Made by a program: the position numbers and the translations under genes. A stretch of DNA of 64,000 nucleotides from contig CM040089.1 of the NCBI GenBank assembly GCA_022496805.1, positions 46,174,372 through 46,238,371 of the forward strand. The letters run 5' to 3'. Each line of letters begins with the position of its first letter. Position 1 is the stretch's first letter. Of the stretch, positions 34,095 through 43,600 are shown piece after piece. The DNA comes from Pohlia nutans. Lineage: Eukaryota > Streptophyta > Bryopsida > Bryales > Mniaceae. The notes under the pieces are model-generated. The model worked only from the letters and a program-made list of their open reading frames with translations. It was not told the DNA's origin and ran no database searches.

Positions 34095-35066
34095 GGTTAT
34101 GGGCCCACTCATGTGTTTTGCGTGAGTCAAAGATTAGATTGCTCATTGTGTGGAGGTCGTGCGTTGGAGCGCTGATTTTGGAGTATTGGAGCGCTGATTT
34201 GGAACTTTGGAGGGCTGAATTCGAGCTTTGGTGGGCTGATTTCGACATTGGGAGGTATTACAATCTTCCTACCTTTGATCTACGTGTTGGAGGGCTGAAT
34301 TCGCACTTTGGAGCTATCATTTGTTGATTTGGAGCTTTTGGAGCACTTTGGAGCACCTTTGGAGTTTATACACGTCTACAAGGGCTGAATTGGAGCTTTG
34401 GAGCTTATTGGTGCTTGTTGGAGTATATTGGAGCTGATTGGAGCTTATTGGAGCTTATTGGAGCTTATTGGAGCTTATTGGCTCAATTTGTGCTCAATTT
34501 GTGCACTTGTGTTGTTGCAAGGCACTTTTATGCTTTGAGGCTCTTAGGGTGAGTCTACAATCTGATTTTGGTATTGCAATTCTTGCACAAGGGTTTGGAA
34601 TGTGAGTTATGCCCTTGGAGTGCTCAAAATTAGAGTTTGGGTTAGTGAATGCACAACGGGGCTGATTTGATGAATTTCAATGCAATTAGGACTTGAAGGG
34701 GCTGAATTTGCATTGATTTAGAGTCCTTGGAAGGCACAAGGGTGTCCATAGGGTGCGTTACGTGTTGTGAAGCACAAGGGTGCTGATTTGAGTGGATTTG
34801 AGCCAACGAGTGCGCAATTCTCCTAGTTAGGGTGTTGTGGTATGATCTTGTGCAAATTCACTAAGAACCATCACGATTGAGTGTTGTGAGGTTGATGTGT
34901 AGCACAAAGGTGCTGATTTAGTGTTTGGAATTAGTTTGGAGGCATTAGAAGCACGTACGTGTGCAATTTGCTTCACAAATCACAAAATTGTCAAAAATCA
35001 TAAAAACAATTTTTCTTAGCTTTCTAGGGGCTGAATTTTGTGAGCGTACGTCCTTCAATCAAGGAT
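34095..35066 (+). other. Leader of tandem unit 2 with primer site
   Basis: Primer site 34095-34108. S-type before the minisatellite (GCACCTTTGG) and R-type after it (GGCACTTTTATG, GTGCGTTACGTG). Minisatellite about 34390-34481 with the R-type unit count. Confidence 0.88.
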
Positions 35067-35151
35067 ATGGCTACATTTGAGGGTGAAGGTGCTAAGGTTG
35101 TAGACAAGTTCGATGGCGTCAACTTCCACTTGTGGAAATTCAAGATGGAAA
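35067..35151 (+). pseudogene. gag start of tandem unit 2, 85 bp
   Basis: Duplicate of 33465-33549, cut at the same GGAAA by a second copy of the M LTR. Confidence 0.87.
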
Positions 35152-35378
35152 TTTTGAAGGTTAGATTAGAATGCCAAAGCCTCACACAAACACTTGGAAT
35201 GCATAGGAAAGAGATGATCTTTACTCATGGGCTGCCCCTCTTAAGTAGTACACCCAAGGGAGTCCCCTTGGCAAACCATATGGGACATCAGCCCATACTC
35301 CACTCCTAGTACACTAGGATCAGCCCATATCACTTGGGAGACCCAATTCTCATTATCTCTAACTAGTACCACTTCTCT
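35152..35378 (-). repeat. Truncated LTR (M), second copy
   Basis: Duplicate of 33550-33776 at a distance of 1602 bp, with the same start TTTTGAAGG and the same cut. Confidence 0.88.
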
Positions 35379-35696
35379 TGTTGAAGTAGGATGATTGCGT
35401 GGGCTGAAGTTGCTCATAGCCATGCGCATTAGCTAGAGTAGATGATGCGAATGAGCTAGAGTTGCAACTAGAGCAGTGGTACTAGTTAGAAGTAATGAGA
35501 ATTGGGTCTCCCAAGTGATATGGGCTGATCCTAGTGTACTAGGAGTGGAGTATGGGCTGATGTCCCATATGGTTTGCCAAGGGGACTACCTTGGGTGTGC
35601 TACTTAAGAGGGGCAGCCCATGAGTAAAGATCATCTCTTTCCTATGCATTCCAAGTGTTTGTGTGAGGCTTTGGCATTCTAATCTAACCTTCAATA
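35379..35696 (+). repeat. LTR (5' LTR of element S)
   Basis: Complete 318-bp LTR with the GAGCAGTGG and GACTACCTTGG variants. The C-to-A change weakens the internal CCAAGGG/CCCTTGG stem. Confidence 0.94.
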
Positions 35697-36699
35697 GGTT
35701 ATGGGCCCACTCATGTGTTTTGCGTGAGTCAAAGATTAGATTGCTCATTGTGTGGAGGTCGTGCGTTGGAGCGCTGATTTTGGAGTATTGGAGCGCTGAT
35801 TTGGAACTTTGGAGGGCTGAATTCGAGCTTTGGTGGGCTGATTTCGACATTGGGAGGTATTACAATCTTCCTACCTTTGATCTACGTGTTGGAGGGCTGA
35901 ATTCGCACTTTGGAGCTATCATTTGTTGATTTGGAGCTTTTGGAGCACTTTGGAGCACCTTTGGAGTTTATACACGTCTACAAGGGCTGAATTGGAGCTT
36001 TGGAGCTTATTGGTGCTTGTTGGAGTATATTGGAGCTGATTGGAGCTTATTGGAGCTTATTGGAGCTTATTGGAGCTTGTTGGAGCTTATTGGAGCTTAT
36101 TGGAGCTTATTGGCTCAATTTGTGCTCAATTTGTGCACTTGTGTTGTTGCAAGGCACTCTTATGCTTTGAGGCTCTTGGGGTGAGTCTACAATCTGATTT
36201 TGGTATTGCAATTCTTGCACAAGGGTTTGGATTGTGAGTGATGCCCTTGGAGTGCTCAAAATTAGAGTTTGGGTTAGTGAATGCACAACGGGGCTGATTT
36301 GATGAATTTCAATGCAATTAGGACTTGAAGGGGCTGAATTTGCATTGATTTAGAGTCCTTGGAAGGCACAAGGGTGTGCATAGGGTGCATTACATGTTGT
36401 GAAGCACAAGGGTGCTGATTTGAGTGGATTTGAGCCAACGAGTGCGCAATTCTCCTAGTTAGGGTGTTGTGGTATGATCTTGTGCAAATTCACTAAGAAC
36501 CATCACGATTGAGTGTTGTGAGGTTGATGTGTAGCACAAAGGTGCTGATTTAGTGTTTGGAATTAGTTTGGAGGCATTAGAGGCACATACGTGTGCAATT
36601 TGCTTCACAAATCACAAAATTGTCAAAAAATCATAAAAACAATTTTTCTTAGCTTTCTAGGGGCTGAATTTTGTGAGCGTACGTCCTTCAATCAAGGAT
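35697..36699 (+). other. Element S leader and primer binding site
   Basis: Primer site 35697-35710. The longest minisatellite in the window (about 35992-36115, seven full units, one a TTG variant, plus one GGAGCTGA). Private changes GGATTGTGAGTG and GTGCATTACATG. No protein gene. Confidence 0.87.
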
Positions 36700-39327
36700 A
36701 TGGCTACATTTGAGGGTGAAGGTGCTAAGGTTGTAGACAAGTTCGATGGCGTCAACTTCCACTTGTGGAAATTCAAGATGGAAATGGTCATGGCCGAAAA
36801 AGAATTGTGGGAGATAGTTGAGGGTAGTGAGGAACCGCCTTCGTCCGACGCCGAGGCTAGGGTACGAACTGCGTACACTCGGCGAGAGAAAAAGGCCTTT
36901 GCGATTTTGGCTCTTAATCTTTCTGATTCCCAGCTTTCTCATATTCGGTCGTGCAAGACTCCCGCCGAGGCATGGGCCAAGCTTTGCAATATTCATGAGG
37001 CAAAGAGCTTGGTCAATATCTTGTTTTTGAGGCGCAAGTTTTTCACCATCAAGATGGAAGAAAACGACGACATGTTGGCGCACATCAACAAAGTCAAGGC
37101 TCTTGCGGATCAGCTCAACGGCGCACACGTCAACATTACCGACGGTGATATCGTTATGACGCTCCTCGAGAGTTTGCCGCCGTCGTACGAGTATCTTATC
37201 GTTGCTATGGAGAGTAGGCCCATTAGCGAGCTCACTCTTGATTATGTGACATCACGGTTGTTGCATGAACTCTCGCGGCGCAAAGAGAACGAGACTCGTG
37301 GCGATAGCGCGGCGCTTATGGCGAAGCAATCCAAGAGCGGTGCCAGTGGGAGCTCTACAGACAAGGTATGCTACTATTGCGGTAAGAAGGGCCACTTGGC
37401 AAAATTTTGCTACAAACGCAAGAGAGAGGAAAGTGCCAACAATACAAAGGTCAACGATGCAGGTGATGAGTACGCATTTATGACTAGCGTCTCTTCTTGG
37501 TGTGATGACGGGGACGAGTATGCAATGATGGCAAGTGACGTGTCATGCAATGGTAGTGTGATCGATTGGATTGTTGATTCGGGAGCCTCGAGTCACATGG
37601 CGCCCATTAGGACTTGTTTCCAATCATATCACGTCATATCTCCAAAGAATGTCATTTTGGGTGATGATACGGTTCTTCAAGCCGTGGGTAAAGGATCCAT
37701 CGTCGTCGACACCGAGGTGAAGGGTCGTGTGAAGACAATTACCATCCATGATGTCCTCCACGTTCCCAAGTTGAAGGCAAATCTTTTATCGGTGCGACAT
37801 TTGGTGATGAAGCATTTGCGAGTGGAATTTAGCGACCAAGGGTGTTTTGTGTTGTCCCCAAGTCGTGAGGAGGTGGCCATTATACACGAAGTCAACGGCT
37901 TGTACCAAATCAAGTTTTCCAAGATGCACGCGGCGGAATCCGCAACGTTGGTGCAATCGAGTTCAAACCAAGACCAGTTGGCGTTGTGGCATCGTCGTCT
38001 CGGGCATTTGAATGTCAAGAGTGTGAAAGCACTGCGTAGAATGGTAAGTGGCATGGATCTTGCACAATCACACGTCGCGCCTAGTTCATTCACATGTGAG
38101 GGTTGTATTGAAGGCAAGCAACAACGCTCACCGTTTCCAGTTGATGGGGCAACTCGTGCAACCAAGGTTCTTGAGATTGTGCATTCCGACGTGTGTGGTC
38201 CAATGAAGACCACGTCTATGGGGGGTTGCAAGTATTTTGTGACGTTCATTGATGATTTTTCGAGGAAGATATGGTTGTATCCGATCAAAGCAAAGAGCGA
38301 GTGTTTTGAGAAGTTCAAAGAGTTCAAGGCGTTGGTTGAGAAGCAATCCGAGCACAAGATCAAGGTGTTTCGATCGGATAATGGCGGCGAGTTCATGTCC
38401 AACCAATTTGGAGAGTTATTGAAGAAAGAAGGCATTGCTAGACAAACGACAACGCCATATACACCACAACAAAACGGAGTTGCAGAGCGTGCAAATCGAA
38501 CAATTGTGGAAATGGCAAGGAGTATGTTGCATGCACAAAATTTGGGTTTGGACCTTTGGGCGGAAGCGGTGGTGACTGCGGTGTACACACGCAACCGATG
38601 CCCGACGAGTGCGGTTCAAAACATGACACCAGAGCAAGCGTGGAGTGGGAGGCCACCCCGCGTGGAGCACATGCGCACATTTGGATGCATCGCATTTGCA
38701 AAGGTACCCGATTCTCAAAGAACCAAACTTGAGGCCAAGGCAACAAAATGTGTGTTTCTTGGATATTGTGAAGGTACCAAGGCGTACAGGCTCATGTCGC
38801 TCGAGACCAAGAAGATCATTCGAGCTCGTGATGTGACATTTTGCGAGAATTGCAAGGTTGAAGACAATTTGGACGATGGTCCAAGTGGGAGAAGTGGCGA
38901 TAAACCAGTGATTGTGGACCAATCTTCCAAATCTCCCGTTATTGATATTGTTGATGAAGACGAAGATGACGACGATGGTGGTGATGAGGAACATATTGAG
39001 GAGCGACCTTTGAAGACGAAGAATGGCGAGAAAAAGGCACAAGCAACGGCGGTTGAAGACAATGCATCCTCGAGCGATCGTCGTTATCCAGAGAGAAATC
39101 GTAGACCACTTGGCGAGTGGTGGAAGAATCATATTCTCCCTCAAGGTGAGGAGGAGCATGCAAACGTTGCACTTTTAGATGCTCCATTGACGATTCGTGA
39201 AGCGTTGAGTTGTGATGATGCAAACAAGTGGGAGCAAGCCATGCAAGAGGAGTACAAATCGTTGATGGACAATGGCACTTGGGAATTGACTCCCCTCCCC
39301 AAGAATCGCAACGCTATCGGTTGTAAG
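36700..39327 (+). pseudogene. Element S gag-pol, first 876 codons
   Basis: Gag with CCHC, protease, full HHCC/DDE integrase, linker and the first residues of reverse transcriptase (to NAIGCK), then an in-frame TGA made by the inserted LTR of T. Private changes include His for Asp in GADVNI, Gln-Asp-Gln in SNEDK, and Arg for Gly in ALRGM. The Gag SSWCDDG variant is shared with H. Confidence 0.9.
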
Positions 39328-39645
39328 TGTTGAAGTCGGATGATTGCGTGGGCTGAAGTTGCTCATAGCCATGCGCATTAGCTAGAGTAGATGATGCGAA
39401 TGAGCTAGACATGCAACTACAGAAGTGGTACTAGTTAGAGATAATGAGAATTGGGTCTCCCAAGTGATATGGGCTGATCCTAGTGTACTAGGAGTGGAGT
39501 ATGGGCTGATGTCCCATATGGTTTGCCAAGGGGACTCCCTTGGGTGTGCTACTTAAGAGGGGCAGCCCATGAGTAAAGATCATCTCTTTCCTATGCATTC
39601 CAAGTGTTTGTGTGAGGCTTTGGCATTCTAATCTAACCTTCAATA
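39328..39645 (+). repeat. LTR (5' LTR of element T)
   Basis: Complete 318-bp LTR with variants GTCGG, GACATGC and CTACAG. Left flank GTAAG in S. Confidence 0.95.
39501..39570 (+). promoter_or_regulatory. Nested inverted repeats in the LTR (possible RNA stem-loop)
   Basis: Outer arms ATGGGCTG (39501-39508) and CAGCCCAT (39563-39570) and inner arms CCAAGGG (39526-39532) and CCCTTGG (39537-39543) are perfect inverted repeats. The structure is present in most LTR copies. Function is inference: RNA folding, packaging or polyadenylation control. Confidence 0.55.
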
Positions 39646-39659
39646 GGTTATGGGCCCAC
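39646..39659 (+). other. Primer binding site, half-tRNA initiator Met type
   Basis: GGTTATGGGCCCAC, directly after the LTR, is the complement of the initiator tRNA-Met anticodon stem-loop (residues about 27-40), not of the tRNA 3' end. The same 14 bases follow every 5' LTR in the window. Confidence 0.85.
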
Positions 39660-40607
39660 TCATGTGTTTTGCGTGAGTCAAAGATTAGATTGCTCATTGT
39701 GTGGAGGTCGTGCGTTGGAGCGCTGATTTTGGAGTATTGGAGCGCTGATTTGGAACTTTGGAGGGCTGAATTCGAGCTTTGGTGGGCTGATTTCGACATT
39801 GGGAGGTATTACAATCTTCCTACCTTTGATCTACGTGTTGGAGGGCTGAATTCGCACTTTGGAGCTATCATTTGTTGATTTGGAGCTTTTGGAGCACTTT
39901 GGAGCACCTTTGGAGTTTATACACGTCTACAAGGGCTGAATTGGAGCTTTGGAGCTTATTGGTGCTTGTTGGAGTATATTGGAGCTTATTGGAGCTTATT
40001 GGAGCTTATTGGAGCTTATTGGCTCAATTTGTGCTCAATTTGTGCACTTGTGTTGTTGCAAGGCACTTTTATGCTTTGAGGCTCTTGGGGTGAGTCTACA
40101 ATCTGATTTTGGTATTGCAATTCTTGCACAAGGGTTTGGAATGTGAGTTATGCCCTTGGAGTGCTCAAAATTAGAGTTTGGGTTAGTGAATGCACAACGG
40201 GGCTGATTTGATGAATTTCAATGCAATTAGGACTTGAAGGGGCTGAATTTGCATTGATTTAGAGTCCTTGGAAGGCACAAGGGTGTCCATAGGGTGCATT
40301 ACGTGTTGTGAAGCACAAGGGTGCTGATTTGAGTGGATTTGAGCCAACGAGTGCGCAATTCTCCTAGTTAGGGTGTTGTGGTATGATCTTGTGCAAATTC
40401 ACTAAGAACCATCACGATTGAGTGTTGTGAGGTTGATGTGTAGCACAAAGGTGCTGATTTAGTGTTTGGAATTAGTTTGGAGGCATTAGAAGCACGTACG
40501 TGTGCAATTTGCCTCACAAACCACAAAATTGTCAAAAATCATAAAAACAATTTTTCTTAGCTTTCTAGGGGCTGAATTTTGTGAGCGTACGTCCTTCAAT
40601 CAAGGAT
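39660..40607 (+). other. Element T leader
   Basis: About 950 nt without a supported gene. It holds three 21-bp repeats near 39727-39796, eleven GCTGA(A/T)TT motifs between 39722 and 40579, and a minisatellite at about 39940-40022 (four units, no GGAGCTGA variant). Several upstream ATGs occur, so translation of gag-pol may need reinitiation or internal entry. Confidence 0.85.
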
Positions 40608-43600
40608 ATGGCTACATTTGAGGGTGAAGGTGCTAAGGTTGTAGACAAGTTCGATGGCGTCAACTTCCACTTGTGGAAATTCAAGATGGAAATGGTCATG
40701 GCCGAAAAAGAATTGTGGGAGATAGTTGAGGGTAGTGAGGAACCGCCTTCGTCCGACGCCGAGGCTAGGGTACGAACTGCGTACACTCGGCGAGAGAAAA
40801 AGGCCTTTGCGATTTTGGCTCTTAATCTTTCTGATTCCCAGCTTTCTCATATTCGGTCGTGCAAGACTCCCGCCGAGGCATGGGCCAAGCTTTGCAATAT
40901 TCATGAGGCAAAGAGCTTGGTCAATATCTTGTTTTTGAGGCGCAAGTTTTTCACCATCAAGATGGAAGAAAACGACGACATGTTGGCGCACATCAACAAA
41001 GTCAAGGCTCTTGCGGATCAGCTCAACGGCGCAGACGTCAACATTACCGACGGTGATATCGTTATGACACTCCTCGAGAGTTTGCCGCCGTCGTACGAGT
41101 ATCTTATCGTTGCTATGGAGAGTAGGCCCATTAGCGAGCTCACTCTTGACTATGTGACATCACGGTTGTTGCATGAACTCTCGCGGCGCAAAGAGAACGA
41201 GACTCGTGGCGATAGCGCGGCGCTTATGGCGAAGCAATCCAAGAGCGGTGCCAGTGGGAGCTCTACAGACAAGGTATGCTACTATTGCGGTAAGAAGGGC
41301 CACTTGGCAAAATTTTGCTACAAACGCAAGAGAGAGGAAAGTGCCAACAATACAAAGGTCAACGATGCAGGTGATGAGTACGCATTTATGACTAGCGTCT
41401 CTTCTTGTAGTGATGACGGGGACGAGTATGCAATGATGGCAAGTGACGTGTCATGCAATGGTAGTGTGATCGATTGGATTGTTGATTCGGGAGCCTCGAG
41501 TCACATGGCGCCCATTAGGACTTGTTTCCAATCATATCACGTCATATCTCCAAAGAATGTCATTTTGGGTGATGATACGGTTCTTCAAGCCGTGGGTAAA
41601 GGATCCATCGTCGTAGACACCGAGGTGAAGGGTCGTGTGAAGACAATTACCATCCATGATGTCCTCCACGTTCCCAAGTTGAAGGCAAATCTTTTATCGG
41701 TGCGACATTTGGTGATGAAGCATTTGCGAGTGGAATTTAGCGACCAAGGGTGTTTTGTGTTGTCTCCAAGTCGTGAGGAGGTGGCCATTATACACGAAGT
41801 CAACGGCTTGTACCAAATCAAGTTTTCCAAGATGCACGCGGCGGAATCCGCAACGTTGGTGCAATCGAGTTCAAACGAAGACAAGTTGGCGTTGTGGCAT
41901 CGTCGTCTCGGGCATTTGAATGTCAAGAGTGTGAAAGCACTCCGTGGAATGGTAAGTGGCATGGATCTTGCACAATCACACGTCGCACCTAGTTCATTCA
42001 CATGTGAGGGTTGTATTGAAGGCAAGCAACAACGCTCACCGTTTCCAGTTGATGGGGCAACTCGTGCAACCAAGGTTCTTGAGATTGTGCATTCCGACGT
42101 GTGTGGTCCAATGAAGACCACGTCTATGGGGGGTTGCAAGTATTTTGTGACGTTCATTGATGATTTTTCGAGGAAGATATGGTTGTATCCGATCAAAGCA
42201 AAGAGCGAGTGTTTTGAGAAGTTCAAAGAGTTCAAGGCGTTGGTTGAGAAGCAATCCGAGCACAAGATCAAGGTGTTTCGATCGGATAATGGCGGCGAGT
42301 TCATGTCCAACGAATTTGGAGAGTTATTGAAGAAAGAAGGCATTGCTAGACAAACCACAACGCCATATACACCACAACAAAACGGAGTTGCAGAGCGTGC
42401 AAATCGAACAATTGTGGAAATGGCAAGGAGTATGTTGCATGCACAAAATTTGGGTTTGGACCTTTGGGCGGAAGCGGTGGTGACTGCGGTGTACACACGC
42501 AACCGATGCCCGACGAGTGCGGTTCAAAACATGACACCAGAGCAAGCGTGGAGTGGGAGGCCACCCCGCGTGGAGCACATGCGCACATTTGGATGCATCG
42601 CATTTGCAAAGGTACCCGATTCTCAAAGAACCAAACTTGAGGCCAAGGCAACAAAATGTGTGTTTCTTGGATATTGTGAAGGTACCAAGGCATACAGGCT
42701 CATGTCGCTCGAGACCAAGAAGATCATTCGAGCTCGTGATGTGACATTTTGCGAGAACTCCAAGGTTGAAGACAATTTGGACGATGGTCCAAGTGGGAGA
42801 AGTGGCGATAAACCGGCCATTGTGGACCAATCTTCCAAATCTCCCGTTATTGATATTGTTGATGAAGACGAAGATGACGAAGATGGTGGTGATGAGGAAC
42901 ATATTGAGGAGCGACCTTTGAAGACGAAGAATGGCGAGAAAAAGGCAGAAGCAACGGCGGTTGAAGACAATGCATCCTCGAGCGATCGTCGTTATCCAGA
43001 GAGAAATCGTAGACCACTTGGCGAGTGGTGGAAGAATCATATTCTCCCTCAAGGTGAGGAGGAGCATGCAAACGTTGCACTTTTAGATGCTCCATTGACG
43101 ATTCGTGAAGCGTTGAGTTGTGATGATGCAAAGAAGTGGGAGCAAGCCATGCAAGAGGAGTACAAATCGTTGATGGACAATGGCACTTGGGAATTGACTC
43201 CCCTCCCCAAGAATCGCAACGCTATCGGTTGTAAGTGGGTATTTCGTGCAAAGAGAGATGCAACGGGTGATGTGGTTCGTTATAAGGCAAGATTGGTGGC
43301 AAAGGGCTTTTCACAAATCGAAGGTGTTGATTTTCATGAGACCTTTGCACCGGTGGCGAAATTCACCACTATTCGATGCATTTTGGCCATCGGGGCTGCC
43401 ATGGATTTGGAAATGCATCAAATGGATGTGAAGACGGCGTTCTTGAACGGCGAGTTGGACGAGGACATCTACATGGTACAACCCGAAGGATTTGTGCAAC
43501 GAGGTAATGAGAACCTTGTTTGCAAGTTGAACAAGTCATTGTATGGGTTGAAGCAATCTCCACGCGCATGGTATCAAAAGATTGACACGTTTCTTGTTCA

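Larger units (their letters stand above)
32175..35378 (+). repeat. Tandem duplication, two 1602-bp units (LTR, leader, gag start, inverted partial LTR)
   Basis: Unit 1 is 32175-33776 and unit 2 is 33777-35378. Each holds a plus LTR, leader, 85 bp of gag and 227 bp of a minus-oriented LTR. Unit 2 carries markers of element S in its LTR and early leader, and markers of unit 1 from the minisatellite onward, as expected from unequal crossing-over between the leaders of S and R. Confidence 0.88.
35379..39327 (+). mobile_element. Element S: 5' part
   Basis: 5' LTR 35379-35696, leader with primer site, and gag-pol 36700-39327 cut at GTAAG by the LTR of T. The left flank TCTCT lies in the M LTR. Neither flank has its partner in the window. 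Confidence 0.9.

Noticed and set aside
39328..39645. TATA box and polyadenylation signal in the LTR
   Set aside because: No convincing TATAWA or AATAAA motif at sensible spacing was found by eye, so no promoter or terminator element is called.
39646..39660. Piece of a tRNA gene after each LTR
   Set aside because: Only 14 bases match, in the complementary sense, and there is no cloverleaf; it is the primer binding site.
39612..39878. 88-codon leader ORF (MRLWHSNLTF...) recurring after many LTRs
   Set aside because: It starts only at GTG, has no ATG, crosses the primer site and consists largely of repeat-derived residues. Kept as a low-interest finding about the 21-bp repeats, not as a gene.
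39953..40022. Regular short repeats resembling a CRISPR array
   Set aside because: Units are contiguous 10-bp repeats with no unique spacers; it is a minisatellite.
40581..40607. GTG start 27 nt upstream of gag ATG
   Set aside because: A GTG start suits bacteria, but this is a eukaryotic retrotransposon and the ATG at 40608 has a strong context.
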